Shown here: piece by piece, positions 51,392 to 61,416 of the stretch
How the letters are laid out: each line of letters opens with the position of its first letter
How positions within the stretch are numbered: position 1 is the stretch's first letter
Origin: Haloferula rosea
Lineage (GTDB): Bacteria > Verrucomicrobiota > Verrucomicrobiia > Verrucomicrobiales > Akkermansiaceae
DNA: 64,000 bases
Direction of reading: 5' to 3'
NCBI RefSeq assembly: GCF_016595525.1
Contig: NZ_JAENII010000006.1
Span: forward strand, 62,001 to 126,000
Notes under the pieces: model-generated
What the model was told of the DNA's origin: nothing
The model's input: only the letters and a program-made list of their open reading frames with translations
The model's database searches: none
Position numbers and translations under genes: made by a program

Positions 51392-52624
51392 TCAACCAAA
51401 TACCGTTGCGATGCGTTGGCAAACTTCCTCGACCTTCTCGCGGGAATTGAAGGCGGAGATGCGGAAGTAGCCTTCGCCGGCGGCGCCGAAGCCGGCACCC
51501 GGGGTGATCACCACCTGGGCTTGGTTGAGCATCTTGTCGAACATGCCCCACGAATCCGTTCCTTCCGGGCAGGCGACCCAGACGTAGGGGGCGTTCTCGC
51601 CACCGAAGACGGTCAGACCGGCCGTGGTGCAGGCTTCGCGCAAGAGGGCGGCGTTGCCCATGTAGTGTTCGATCAGGGCGGCGACCTGGGCCTTGCCTTC
51701 GGCGGAGAAGACCGCCGCGGCACCCTTCTGGACGGGGTAGGAAGCGCCGTTGAATTTGGTCGAGTGGCGGCGGCCCCAGAGTTGATGGAGTGGCACGCGT
51801 GAACCGTCGGCAGCGGCACCGGTGACGGTCTTGGGGATCACCGTGTAGGCACAGCGCACGCCGGTGAAGCCGCCATTCTTCGAGAAGGAGCGGAATTCGA
51901 TGCAGCAGTCCTTGGCGCCTTCGATCTCGAAGATGGAGTGGGGGATTTCCGGATCCTGGATGAAGGCCTCATAGGCGGCATCAAAGAGGATGATGGAGTC
52001 GTTGGCCTTGGCGTAGTCGACCCATGCCTTGAGCTGTTCGCGGGTGGCGACGGTGCCAGTCGGGTTGTTCGGGAAGCAGAGGTAGATGAGGTCGACCTTT
52101 TCGCTTGGAAGATCCGCCACGAATCCATTTTCGGCCGTGCAGGGGAGATACAGGAGGCCCTCGTAGGAGCCGTTCGCATCGGCTTCGCCCGTGTTGCCGG
52201 CCATCACGTTGGTGTCGACATAGACGGGGTAGACAGGGTCGGTCACCGCGATGCGGTTGCCGGGACCGAAGATGTCGAGGATGTTGCCGGAGTCGCACTT
52301 GGAACCATCGGACACGAACACCTCGTCGGCGCTGATGCCGAGGTCGGCATACTGGTTCTCGACGATGGCTTCGCGGAGGAATCCGTAGCCTTGTTCCGGG
52401 CCGTAGCCCTTGAAGGTTTCGCGGTTGCCCTGCTCATCGACGCCGTCATGCATCGCCTTGCGGACGGCTTCCGGGAGGGGTTCGGTCACATCGCCGATGC
52501 CGCAGCGGATGAGCTTGGCGGCATCGGACGGGTTGGCCTCAGTGAAGGCATTCACCCGGCGTGCAATTTCAGGGAAAAGGTAACCGGCTTTGAGTTTGAG
52601 GAAGTTCGAGTTGATCGATGCCAT
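51392..52624 (-). CDS. dapL: LL-diaminopimelate aminotransferase
   Basis: DapL makes LL-diaminopimelate directly from tetrahydrodipicolinate, replacing the DapD-C-E steps of lysine and peptidoglycan synthesis. The 410-residue class I PLP enzyme shows [24 protein letters not shown], then [54 protein letters not shown], the PLP-lysine motif [15 protein letters not shown] (Lys249) and [21 protein letters not shown]. DapL is characteristic of Chlamydiae, Verrucomicrobia, cyanobacteria and plants, which supports the lineage call. Confidence 0.95.
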   Translation of the reverse strand: MASINSNFLKLKAGYLFPEIARRVNAFTEANPSDAAKLIRCGIGDVTEPLPEAVRKAMHDGVDEQGNRETFKGYGPEQGYGFLREAIVENQYADLGISADEVFVSDGSKCDSGNILDIFGPGNRIAVTDPVYPVYVDTNVMAGNTGEADANGSYEGLLYLPCTAENGFVADLPSEKVDLIYLCFPNNPTGTVATREQLKAWVDYAKANDSIILFDAAYEAFIQDPEIPHSIFEIEGAKDCCIEFRSFSKNGGFTGVRCAYTVIPKTVTGAAADGSRVPLHQLWGRRHSTKFNGASYPVQKGAAAVFSAEGKAQVAALIEHYMGNAALLREACTTAGLTVFGGENAPYVWVACPEGTDSWGMFDKMLNQAQVVITPGAGFGAAGEGYFRISAFNSREKVEEVCQRIATVFG

Positions 52625-52710
52625 GGCGCGGGGTGTTTAGCTCCGCGGACCGATGGCTGCAAGCCTTCGAGGGTGCGTTCGATCATGCCGCCCACGATGA
52701 CGGTGGGATC

Positions 52711-53934
52711 TCATGACCGGGCAGTGGGTTCGCGGAGTGAAGCTCGGTAGGCGCTGGGCCCCATTCCAGTTTGACGGTGGATGAAATTGAAGAAGTTCGG
52801 CGGGTGGGAGAAGCCGCAACGCTCGCCAATCTCCTGGATCTCAAGATCGCTCTCGCCGAGCAAGCGTCGGGCTTCAGCAAAGCGCCGGCGTCGGGCTTCC
52901 TCCGCGATTTCAAAGCCGTAGGCCTGTCGAAAGCGCCGGCGCAGCGTAAGGGGCGCGCATCGGGCCAGCGAGGCGAGTTCACCCACGGTCACGCCTGTCA
53001 GATGGTGGCGATCAAAGTGGCGTTTCGCTCGTTCAATGGTGGGCTCTCCGGACAGGCCGCCGGTGCTTTCGCGGACCAGAAGGCGCCGGCATTTCATCAA
53101 ACGCCCGGTTGGGCGAGGGGCGGATCCGGACATCCATTGGTCAAGCATCGCCGAAGCCTCCCGCCCGATCTCTTCGCCGGGGATCTCGACACTTGAAAGC
53201 GAACACGCGCCGCTGCGCCCGATCGTTCGGTCGCCTTGGCCAAGCACGGCCAGGTGCCCGGGAATCTCGATTCCTCGATTTCGGGCTGTGGTGCAGGTCA
53301 TGATGCCGATGTAGTCGTCCTGGCAGAGCAGTCCGGTTCCGATGGGAGTGGCTTCGAGGAATTCATTCAAGCCGCTGATACGGTTGGCCTGCCAAATCAA
53401 CGTCGGGTCGGAAATCGGGTGTTGGGCACCCAGATCGAAAGAGATCCATTCGAGTCCTTGCTGCAGCACCTTCTCTCGGAGATCCGAGACCCGCGTCGCC
53501 CACACTCCTCCTGGCCGGAGGTCTTGACCGACATAGCCGACGCATTCCACGCCGAGTGACTGAAAATGATCCAGGGCGAGGTCGTTGAGCGAGCGTCGGT
53601 CGAAGGTGACCTGGGCGCTTCGACCGGGGAAATCGGACATGTTTCCGCGGGGAGGCATACCGACCTGGACGACGGGGAGTTTCGATTCCAGAAGCCCCAG
53701 ATGCGGTTCCGTCTGGCGATGGTGCCACAGGATGACGCCATCGAGATAGTCCGTCAGGCTTCCCGAGAGCTGGCCTTGTTCGGGATCCAACTCGATCACA
53801 TGCCATTGACCGTGGCTTTCGACCCAATCCAGGACGCCTTGCCGGACCCGCTGTGAGTACTCGAAGAACATCGGCAGGACCAAGGCCACAGCGCGCATTC
53901 TTTCGGTTTCCTTTCGCATAACCGATGGTGGCAT
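52711..53934 (-). CDS. XylR-like AraC-family transcriptional regulator
   Basis: The 407-residue protein joins an N-terminal LacI-type periplasmic-binding sensor (about 13-285: VALVLPMFFEYSQRVRQGVLDW, then LDGVILWHHRQTEPHLGLLE, then GLLCQDDYIGIMTCTTARNRGIEIPGHLAVLG) to a C-terminal AraC pair of helix-turn-helix motifs (about 305-400: VTVGELASLARCAPLTLRRRF, then IQEIGERCGFSHPPNFFNFIHRQTGMGPSAYR). XylR proteins bind a pentose in the sensor. Verrucomicrobia carry many such regulators for carbohydrate genes, so the ligand is not assumed to be xylose. Internal ATGs at 53919 and 53898 could be the real start. It diverges from the secreted protein at 54101. Confidence 0.9.
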   Translation of the reverse strand: MPPSVMRKETERMRAVALVLPMFFEYSQRVRQGVLDWVESHGQWHVIELDPEQGQLSGSLTDYLDGVILWHHRQTEPHLGLLESKLPVVQVGMPPRGNMSDFPGRSAQVTFDRRSLNDLALDHFQSLGVECVGYVGQDLRPGGVWATRVSDLREKVLQQGLEWISFDLGAQHPISDPTLIWQANRISGLNEFLEATPIGTGLLCQDDYIGIMTCTTARNRGIEIPGHLAVLGQGDRTIGRSGACSLSSVEIPGEEIGREASAMLDQWMSGSAPRPTGRLMKCRRLLVRESTGGLSGEPTIERAKRHFDRHHLTGVTVGELASLARCAPLTLRRRFRQAYGFEIAEEARRRRFAEARRLLGESDLEIQEIGERCGFSHPPNFFNFIHRQTGMGPSAYRASLREPTARS

Positions 53935-54100
53935 GAGTTTTCAAAAAGTGAACTTGATAGATAAGAAGGGAATTTGTGTGGGCATGGTGTCTGCTGGTTG
54001 GATGGTCAAGTTGCCTACTTCTCCCAGTTTCCCTTTGTGGATCCGTCTCCGTGCGCGGGCGGACGTAGCTTCGGAAAAAACACAAAATATGCTCCCTTCG

Positions 54101-56641
54101 ATGAAAAAACTTCCACTTCTTGGGGCCGCCTGCGGCCTGCTCTCGCCTCTGGCAGTTTTCGGCCAGACCATCTTGATCGACTACGATGATGGTGACTCGG
54201 GAAACGGTATCCATGATGCCAACATCAACAGTGGTGATATTGGGGTGCAGGATTGGGTTGGAAGTCACCAGTATCAAACGAACAACAACTCTGGGGTCGG
54301 CAGCAGCCAGAACCTGATCATGGGTGCAAACCGGGAGGCTGCCCACACTCTGGAAACGACGGGTTACTCTCCGGAAGTGGGGCACACCCTCACGGGCTCG
54401 TTCATGTGGCGGTCTGCGGCAAACTGGGATGCGGCGGACCGGCCGGTCTTCAGTGTATTCTACACCGACGATGACACCATTGACGGAGCGCCGACGGACC
54501 TATTCTCCTATGAGGTTGCGACATCCAACGGCACCACATACCGGGTGGAGAATGTCCCAGCGCATCTCATCACCGATTCCGGCGTGACGGGAAAAACGCT
54601 CTTCGTCCGGCTTTCCGACAATGACAGTGCTGTTGGTGGCGAATTCTACCGAGCGGACAACGTGTTTGTCTCGGTGGATACGACGGTGCCTAGCCCGTTT
54701 CTCCTTGTGGATGCAGACGTCAGCTTGTCCGCAAACACCACGGCAACGAGCAACTTTTCGATTCCGATCTCCAATCTCGCTGGTGACGGGACGACTCCCT
54801 TGGCGATCTCGGGCGTGACACCGACCGGAACGGACAGCTCCGGAGTAAGCAACCTGGTGTTTCCTCCGACGGTCGTGGCCACGGCAAGCGACCAAATCAC
54901 CTTTGACTTCACTCCGAGTTCGGGGGCGGGGAGCTATACCTTTGATTTGGAGATTGCATCCGATGACGCAGGGCTCGCTTCTCCCAGAGTGGTGACCGTG
55001 GATGTCGAAGTCGGCGCGAGCCCCTTCCTGGTGGTCGACGGCATCGAGGACTTCGTAAACGACGGTAGCTCAACGAGCTACTCTGTCTCCGTCACCAATG
55101 ACAGTGCGGATGGGACAACGCCATTAAGCATTACAGGTGTGATTGCATCCGGCACGGATTCGGATGATGTGTCGAACATCGTCTTCCCTCCCAGCGTGGC
55201 GGCCGGAGCTTCCGGAGACATTACTTTCGATTTCCTTCCCTCGGTTGGAGGTGGAAGCTATTCGTTCGTGTTGGAAGTCAGCTCGGATGATCAAGGCGCT
55301 TCGTCTCCCACAGAGATTCTCGTGTTCGTGGACGTCGAGGACCCGGTAATCAGCTTGGGGTCGGCGAGTCTGGACTTCGGTGACTTCAGCACACCGCCAG
55401 CCCCCCAAGTGGAGACCGTGACGATCACCAACACCGGTGGAGCAACGGATCTGGTGATCGATGAGATCAACACGGCCATCACCGGTGCTGGCGCATTCAC
55501 GATCACCAGCTTCCCTGGTCCGATCGCGCCCGGGGCTTCGGGCGACCTTGAAGTGACCTTCACTCCTGCCGCTGGAGAAGGGCTGATAGAAGGCACACTG
55601 ACCATCGTTTCGAACGACTTCGACAACACGCAACCGCAGGTCTCGCTGCGGGCATTCATCTTTCCCTCTGATCCTGTGGCAGCGATCGATTTTGGAACCT
55701 CGGGTTCGCCGGTGGCCGCGGGTTACACCCAGTTCGAGGTGTCGGAAGGAGCTTCGCAGACCATCGCCGGTGTCGGAGTGACCCTCAGCTCGCGGGACGG
55801 AAACATCAGCGCAGGAAGTGGTGCGGGTTCCGGAGATCTCTTTACCGACTTCGCCCAAACGCCCTTCAACGGATCGGCTGGAGCCTACATCAGCGTGGTC
55901 CTTACCGGGTTGGCTGACGGTACCCTGAATCTGGTTTCGAGCCACGACTTCTCCAGTAGCTTCGCCCTTCCCATCAACGTCCAGTTCGGGGAGGTGGGAG
56001 CGTTGGCCTCGATCGCCAATGGGATCACCCGGCCCGGGGAAGTGGCCCATTCGGCTGTGGTGGAAGCTGGGAAGACCTACGAGCTTCGGGTGATCGAAAG
56101 CGGAAACGCCAATTTAGCCTACATCAGTGGTCTGCTTCTCTGGGGTGATGCGGTTCCAGGAGGGACGCCTTTCGGATCGTTTGTGACGGATGCCGGCCTC
56201 GACCCGGCAACGACGGGTCTCCCGGGCCTTGACCCCGACTTGGACGGGATCGACACCGGGATCGAATGGGTCGTTGGCGGGTCACCCAATGACACGGTGA
56301 ATCCGGATACGACAAAGCTTCCCACCGCCGCGGTTCTCACGGCGGACCCGGATGGTGATGAGACCGTCTCCGATTATCTGGTGTTCACGTATCGTCGCAC
56401 TACCGCGTCTGCGGCAGACACGGACACAACCATTGATGTCGAGTATGGCACGACATTGGCCGGTTGGAACACGGCCTTGGATGGCACCGACGGAGTAGTG
56501 ATCATCGAGACTCTTGATGGCTTTGAAGCCGGCGTGGATCAGGTCGACGTGTACGTGCCAACCTCCTTGGGGAATGCTGACGGCAGACTCTTCGCCCGGC
56601 TCAATGTGACCATCGCCGGAACTGAGGTGGCTGTGGACTAA
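54101..56641 (+). CDS. Large secreted protein with repeated choice-of-anchor-D-like domains
   Basis: The 846-residue protein starts MKKLPLLGAACGLLSPLAVFG, an export signal. An N-terminal lectin-like domain (about 25-195, LTGSFMWRSAANWDAADRPVFSVFYTDDD) is followed by two copies of a roughly 109-residue beta unit starting near 198 and 306 (SPFLLVDADVSLS and SPFLVVDGIEDFV). Each contains TFDFTPSSGAGSYTFDLEIASDD-like strands. A third, ASPM/choice-of-anchor-D-type domain follows (ISLGSASLDFGDFSTPPAP, VTITNTGGATDLVI). A further beta domain leads to a terminal region with DPDLDGIDTGIEWVVGGSP. Its role is probably adhesive or structural at the cell surface; no enzyme motif is seen. Confidence 0.8.
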   Translation: MKKLPLLGAACGLLSPLAVFGQTILIDYDDGDSGNGIHDANINSGDIGVQDWVGSHQYQTNNNSGVGSSQNLIMGANREAAHTLETTGYSPEVGHTLTGSFMWRSAANWDAADRPVFSVFYTDDDTIDGAPTDLFSYEVATSNGTTYRVENVPAHLITDSGVTGKTLFVRLSDNDSAVGGEFYRADNVFVSVDTTVPSPFLLVDADVSLSANTTATSNFSIPISNLAGDGTTPLAISGVTPTGTDSSGVSNLVFPPTVVATASDQITFDFTPSSGAGSYTFDLEIASDDAGLASPRVVTVDVEVGASPFLVVDGIEDFVNDGSSTSYSVSVTNDSADGTTPLSITGVIASGTDSDDVSNIVFPPSVAAGASGDITFDFLPSVGGGSYSFVLEVSSDDQGASSPTEILVFVDVEDPVISLGSASLDFGDFSTPPAPQVETVTITNTGGATDLVIDEINTAITGAGAFTITSFPGPIAPGASGDLEVTFTPAAGEGLIEGTLTIVSNDFDNTQPQVSLRAFIFPSDPVAAIDFGTSGSPVAAGYTQFEVSEGASQTIAGVGVTLSSRDGNISAGSGAGSGDLFTDFAQTPFNGSAGAYISVVLTGLADGTLNLVSSHDFSSSFALPINVQFGEVGALASIANGITRPGEVAHSAVVEAGKTYELRVIESGNANLAYISGLLLWGDAVPGGTPFGSFVTDAGLDPATTGLPGLDPDLDGIDTGIEWVVGGSPNDTVNPDTTKLPTAAVLTADPDGDETVSDYLVFTYRRTTASAADTDTTIDVEYGTTLAGWNTALDGTDGVVIIETLDGFEAGVDQVDVYVPTSLGNADGRLFARLNVTIAGTEVAVD

Positions 56642-56822
56642 GCGGGCGAGTCGTCCAGCGCCTGCTCGACTTGATCCTGAAAGAGCCGGAGTTGGGGGTC
56701 ACCGATGCCTTTCATCCAGTGACATAGGCTGCTGGTCGTCCCAGCGGGTGCGCGGATGCAGCGGGCAAAATGGCCCGCAAGTCCCACAAGAGACTTGGAT
56801 TGAAGATCGGTGCGGCTTCTGC

Positions 56823-57578
56823 ATGATCGCTCCCGTGTTGGAAAGCGACTCCCCCTCCCCTGGCCCAACCTTTCCGGTGACCCGCTGGACCATCGTCTCG
56901 ATGGCCCGCGGAGGTGAGGACGCTGCGGCTCGGTTGGCGCTCGAGGAGCTGTGCAAGGCTTACTGGTATCCGCTCTATGGCTTCGCACGGCGGAAGGGGC
57001 TTTCGCCAATGGATGCCGAGGATGCGGTGCAGGCGTTTTTCCTCAAATTGCTGGAGCAGGACTCGTTCGATCGTGCGGATCGCGAAAAGGGCCGACTGCG
57101 GTCGTTTCTGCTGGGAGCGTTGTCGAACTTCCTCGCCCAGCGCTGGCGCAATGAGAATGCTGCGAAACGTGGAGGAGGCATGAAGCATCTGCGGATCGAT
57201 CAGGCGTGGGCCGAGGAACGGCTGGTGGAAGATAGCAGCGAAGGCGATGGGTTGGAGGAATTTGACCGCGAGTGGGCCTATGCGTTGATCGAGCGAGTGT
57301 TCGAGCGAATGAGGAGCTTCCATGCTTCGCGGGGGCGGGAGGCGGTATTCGAGAAGTTGAAGGGCTGCTTGATGGGCGATGGCGCCTACGGTGATGAGGC
57401 TGATTTGGCAGTTGAAATGGGGCTGAGCGGCGCGGGCGTGCGCTCGGCGGTTTTCCAGATGCGCCAGCGTTTCCGCCGCTACGTGGAGGAGGAGATCCGT
57501 GACACGGTAGGTAGTGAGGCGGACCTGCGCGACGAGCTTGCTCACCTCTGCCGGGTGCTTGCCGATCATCGCGGATGA
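56823..57578 (+). CDS. ECF-type sigma factor
   Basis: From the ATG at 56823 the 251-residue protein carries region 2 (WYPLYGFARRKGLSPMDAEDAVQAFFLKLLEQDSF) and a region 4-like segment (DEADLAVEMGLSGAGVRSAVFQMRQRFRRYVEEEIR), joined by RLRSFLLGALSNFLAQRWRNE. The pattern PVTRWTIVSMARGG at the start and the kinase gene 46 bases downstream are typical of the ECF group paired with Ser/Thr kinases in Planctomycetes and Verrucomicrobia. It likely directs RNA polymerase to a small regulon controlled by phosphorylation. No anti-sigma factor gene is adjacent. Confidence 0.9.
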   Translation: MIAPVLESDSPSPGPTFPVTRWTIVSMARGGEDAAARLALEELCKAYWYPLYGFARRKGLSPMDAEDAVQAFFLKLLEQDSFDRADREKGRLRSFLLGALSNFLAQRWRNENAAKRGGGMKHLRIDQAWAEERLVEDSSEGDGLEEFDREWAYALIERVFERMRSFHASRGREAVFEKLKGCLMGDGAYGDEADLAVEMGLSGAGVRSAVFQMRQRFRRYVEEEIRDTVGSEADLRDELAHLCRVLADHRG

Positions 57579-57627
57579 AACAATTTCCGCGAAGATGGAA
57601 AGAACCTGGTGAATCTAGGCAATCTTG

Positions 57628-60600
57628 ATGAGTTCCCAAACCACCTGCCCGAAATGCAATGCCACTCACCCGGAGGGCATCGCGGGTGGCATGTGCCCGC
57701 ATTGCTTGCTGGCGGGCTTGCTGGAAACGGGGGGCAGCCCGCGACTTGGCGAATGTGAAGGTGATTCGGTGGGCCCCTACGAGCTGATAGAGCTGCTCGG
57801 AGAAGGCGGCATGGGCAGCGTGTGGCGGGCCCGGCAGCTCCATCCGGTCGAGCGTGAGGTGGCGCTGAAGATCATCCGCCTCGGCATGGACACCCGCGAG
57901 GTGGTATCGCGTTTCGACAGCGAAAGGCAGAGCCTCGCGATGATGGATCATCCGGGCATTGCCCGCGTGTACGACGCGGGAGCCACCGAGGAAGGTCGAC
58001 CGTATTTCGCGATGGAACTGGTCGGAGGTGAGCCGGTGACAAACTACTGCATTTATCGTAGTTTGAATCTGGAGAAGCGCCTTCGGCTGTTCCTGGAGAT
58101 CTGTGAAGCCGTCGAGCATGCGCATCGCAAGGGCATCATCCATCGTGATCTCAAGCCGTCGAACGTGCTGGTTGTGGAAACTCCTGAAGGTCCACGTCCG
58201 AAGGTCATCGACTTCGGCATTGCAAAAACACTGGAGACCGAGAACGACGGACGGACCTTTGTCACCCGGGCTGGGCACGCGATCGGGACACCCGGCTACA
58301 TGAGCCCCGAGCAGGCCGGTGCGGAGGCGGATGTGGATACGCGCTCGGACGTTTATTCGCTCGGTGCGCTGCTGTATGAAATGCTCTCGGGAGTTCCCCC
58401 GCTGGGGAAAGAGACGTTCCGTGAGATCGCTTATGTGGAAGTGCTGCGGTTGATCCGCGATACTGATCCGCCTCGCCCGAGCACGCGTTTGGGGCATGCG
58501 TCGGAACCCGGCGCGCGGCCGCCTTTGAGGATTGCCCGAGATCTTGACCGCATCGTGATGAAGGCGCTGTCCCGCGAGCGCGAGCGGCGCTACGGCGGGG
58601 CGACCTCGCTGGGTGAAGACGTGCGGCGTTTTCTCGATCACGAACCGGTCAGCGCCACGGATCCGACGTTGGCCTACCGGGTGGGAAAGTTCATCCGCAA
58701 GCATCCACTGCCGGTAGGGCTTTCGGTGCTGATGCTTCTGGGGGGCATCATCGCCACGCTTCTCATTTCCCGCGAGGCTGGGCGGGCACGCCTGGCGGCG
58801 GAGAGCGAGCGTACTGCTCGCGAGGAAACCCTTGGAGCGCTCGCTGATGCCTATCGAAACAACGGCCTCGCCGCCGCGCGCAGCCGTCACGACGCGCTCG
58901 CGGCCCTGTGGTTCACCGAGGCGGCGGATATCGCCGCGCACGATGAGCAACGCACGCGCGCCAACCGCCTCCGGGCCAATCTACACACCTCCGCGGCGTT
59001 GCTACCGGTCCGCAAATTCGCGCGGAAGAAGCGCGCGGGAGCCCGCCTGATGTTCGATGATTCGTCGCGCTTCCTCCACGAGGGCTGGTTCGGGGTGGGG
59101 CAGGGGTTCTTTGACCTGAAGGAAGCGAAGGAACTGGATTTCGGCCTTTCGGTCCAGGCCGGGTGGCTGCTGCCGGGCGCACCGTTGGCAGTCATCTCGG
59201 ATGGCTCGGAGCAGGTGCAGGTCCGCGATCTGACCACCTTGGAAGTCGTCGAGGCAATCCGGTTTCCGGAGGTGAAGGTGACCGGCCTCTGGTGCGATGC
59301 GTCGGGGAACCGGCTGGTCGCGGGTGACAGCCGGCTGCGGGTTTGGGATCGTGCTGGAGAAGCCTTCGTCCACGGCGTGCTCGCCCACCCGGAACCGGTG
59401 CGCTACGCGCGTTTTTCACCCGCTGGCGATCGATTGCTGACGGTGGACAAGGGCGATGACATCCGGGTCTTCGCGCTGACGCCGGACGACAACCGGTTGC
59501 TGTTAGGACCACTTCGCGTCGAGGGGGCGGCGGGATACGATGTGTTGCTGCCGGATTTCGTGGAAGGTGGTGAAATGATCCGCGTGCGTGGCCGGGCGGG
59601 GATGCGCCACTTCCGGGTCACGACCGGGGAGCTGGTCGCGCGTCTGCCACATCTCGACCGGGCCTTTGATTTCACCGGCGATGGTGAGCTATTCGGCGGC
59701 TTCAACATGATCGGAGAAACCCGGTCCGGCGCGGCGCGGGTGTCGAAGCCCTTCGGTGGAGCGCTGTTTCTCGAGGATGATTCCGGCTTCTACGGCACGG
59801 GAAACGGACAGCTTTACAACTTGGCGGGCGCGCCACTCGGGCAGCTTGCCTTGCCGGGTGCGGCGCGCGGGTTTTCGCCGGACGGCACCCTGATGGCCTC
59901 GACGCTCGGGGGGCATCTCGCCATTGATCGGCTGGCGCGTCCGGAGCCTTTTCACCGGATCCACGCGCCCGAGGCCGGACGGCTGACATTCACGAGCGAC
60001 GGCAGCCTTTTCGCCTCGGCGGGATGGAGTGGGGCCCATCCCACCGGCACCGCCACGCGGGCTTACCGGGTGGACGATGGTTCCCCGGCCGGACCGCAGA
60101 TCGACACGGGCAGGCAGCACCTCAGCGGCCTATTTTTTCCCGGGACGACGCACCTGCTCACTGGCGGTCGGACCGAAGCAGTGGGGGATTCGGTCGAGCA
60201 TGAGTCGGTGGGTGGCGGGGGCGTGCTGCAGTTGTGGGATGCAGTCACGGGCCAGTCCCTCGCCGGGCCCCTGGCCCTTCCTTCTGAGCCGTGGGCGATG
60301 GCGCACCACCCCGGGCAGGAGTGGATCGCGGTGATCTGCCGCAATGGTTCGGTGCTTAAGCTCAGGCCGGATCTGGGCGGATTCGAGGAGCTGTTGAAGC
60401 TCGACTTCCAGCTCGGCATGGCTTCCGCCGAGCACCGGCAGGGGCATCTGGTGTTCTCCGAAGATGGAGCGCGGCTTTACGCCAATCTATTCGGCTCGCC
60501 GGTCTGGGCGATCGATCCGGCCGCGGGCGAGGTAATCTTTGAAACCCCGCAACGTCTGGGTCAGACCATGCAACTCGCGGTGCGCGGGGGCGTGCTGTTC

Positions 60601-61344
60601 TGTCCTACCGCGCGCGCCGAGGACGAGTGGTTGTTCGATGCGGCCACCGGCGAAACCATCGCCCTTGATCCCGAGTTGAAGCCCCATCTGCCGCTCGGCT
60701 CCGGCATGTCGGCAGATGGTCGCGAAGTGGTTTTCTCCGGGGTCACCCGGGTGTCGGTAGTCGATCTTGCGACCCGCTCCGCGATCGGGCCCGGCTTGCG
60801 GTCGGGCAAGGGCTGGCTTTCCTACTCTACCTTTGTCCCCGATACGCCATGGGTTCTAACAGCTTCCACCGCGAATTCCGACGTGGCCGAGCTGATCCTC
60901 TGGGACCGCTGCACCGGCACCGACCTCGCCCCGCGCTGGGACCTTCGCGGCTCGGTGATCGCGGATCTGAAGACGACCGGCGATGGCTCGCGGGCGGTGC
61001 TCGCCATTCGCGGGGCAGGCTATGTGGTCGTAGATCTCGATGAAATCCGCGCCTCCGAAACCTGGCAGGATGGGCTCAGCCAAGAGGACCGCCGTGCCCT
61101 CGCCGAGCTCCGCGCCGGCAAGCGCCTGGTGGACGGAACTCCCGGCTCACTCGACACGCCGGACGCCTGGCTGCCGCTCTGGAACGACCTGTATTCCCAC
61201 CACCCGGAGCAGTTCCCGCTGAAACCCGCCATGATCGACCTGCTGCGTTGGCATCGGAACCAGGAGGTTTTCCACGGCGCAGACAGCCCCCCAGGCCGCT
61301 GGCACCGGGCGCGGGTCGAGGCGCTGGGAGGCGGGTCGAGGTGA
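57628..61344 (+). CDS. Transmembrane Ser/Thr protein kinase with C-terminal propeller-like domain
   Basis: The 1238-residue protein begins with a zinc-ribbon-like pair (CPKCNATHPEGIAGGMCPHC). A complete kinase domain follows: GEGGMGSVWRA, Lys81, HRDLKPSN (172-179), DFG (195-197) and GTPGYMSPEQAG. One membrane helix comes at about 361-382 (VGLSVLMLLGGIIATLLIS). The roughly 850-residue outer region has many short beta repeats (VRYARFSPAGDRLLTVDKGDDIRVF, LQLWDAVTGQSLAGPL), a divergent WD40-like propeller. The kinase would face the cytoplasm and the propeller the periplasm, so it looks like a sensor. The partner is presumably the ECF sigma factor 46 bases upstream. A TTG at 57625 precedes the ATG in frame. 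Confidence 0.9.
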   Translation: MSSQTTCPKCNATHPEGIAGGMCPHCLLAGLLETGGSPRLGECEGDSVGPYELIELLGEGGMGSVWRARQLHPVEREVALKIIRLGMDTREVVSRFDSERQSLAMMDHPGIARVYDAGATEEGRPYFAMELVGGEPVTNYCIYRSLNLEKRLRLFLEICEAVEHAHRKGIIHRDLKPSNVLVVETPEGPRPKVIDFGIAKTLETENDGRTFVTRAGHAIGTPGYMSPEQAGAEADVDTRSDVYSLGALLYEMLSGVPPLGKETFREIAYVEVLRLIRDTDPPRPSTRLGHASEPGARPPLRIARDLDRIVMKALSRERERRYGGATSLGEDVRRFLDHEPVSATDPTLAYRVGKFIRKHPLPVGLSVLMLLGGIIATLLISREAGRARLAAESERTAREETLGALADAYRNNGLAAARSRHDALAALWFTEAADIAAHDEQRTRANRLRANLHTSAALLPVRKFARKKRAGARLMFDDSSRFLHEGWFGVGQGFFDLKEAKELDFGLSVQAGWLLPGAPLAVISDGSEQVQVRDLTTLEVVEAIRFPEVKVTGLWCDASGNRLVAGDSRLRVWDRAGEAFVHGVLAHPEPVRYARFSPAGDRLLTVDKGDDIRVFALTPDDNRLLLGPLRVEGAAGYDVLLPDFVEGGEMIRVRGRAGMRHFRVTTGELVARLPHLDRAFDFTGDGELFGGFNMIGETRSGAARVSKPFGGALFLEDDSGFYGTGNGQLYNLAGAPLGQLALPGAARGFSPDGTLMASTLGGHLAIDRLARPEPFHRIHAPEAGRLTFTSDGSLFASAGWSGAHPTGTATRAYRVDDGSPAGPQIDTGRQHLSGLFFPGTTHLLTGGRTEAVGDSVEHESVGGGGVLQLWDAVTGQSLAGPLALPSEPWAMAHHPGQEWIAVICRNGSVLKLRPDLGGFEELLKLDFQLGMASAEHRQGHLVFSEDGARLYANLFGSPVWAIDPAAGEVIFETPQRLGQTMQLAVRGGVLFCPTARAEDEWLFDAATGETIALDPELKPHLPLGSGMSADGREVVFSGVTRVSVVDLATRSAIGPGLRSGKGWLSYSTFVPDTPWVLTASTANSDVAELILWDRCTGTDLAPRWDLRGSVIADLKTTGDGSRAVLAIRGAGYVVVDLDEIRASETWQDGLSQEDRRALAELRAGKRLVDGTPGSLDTPDAWLPLWNDLYSHHPEQFPLKPAMIDLLRWHRNQEVFHGADSPPGRWHRARVEALGGGSR

Positions 61345-61416
61345 AAATTCGGTCACACCCTGAAGCGAATCCGTAAAAACGGGAAACTGAATACTAGCAT
61401 CCGCTCTTCTCTGACC

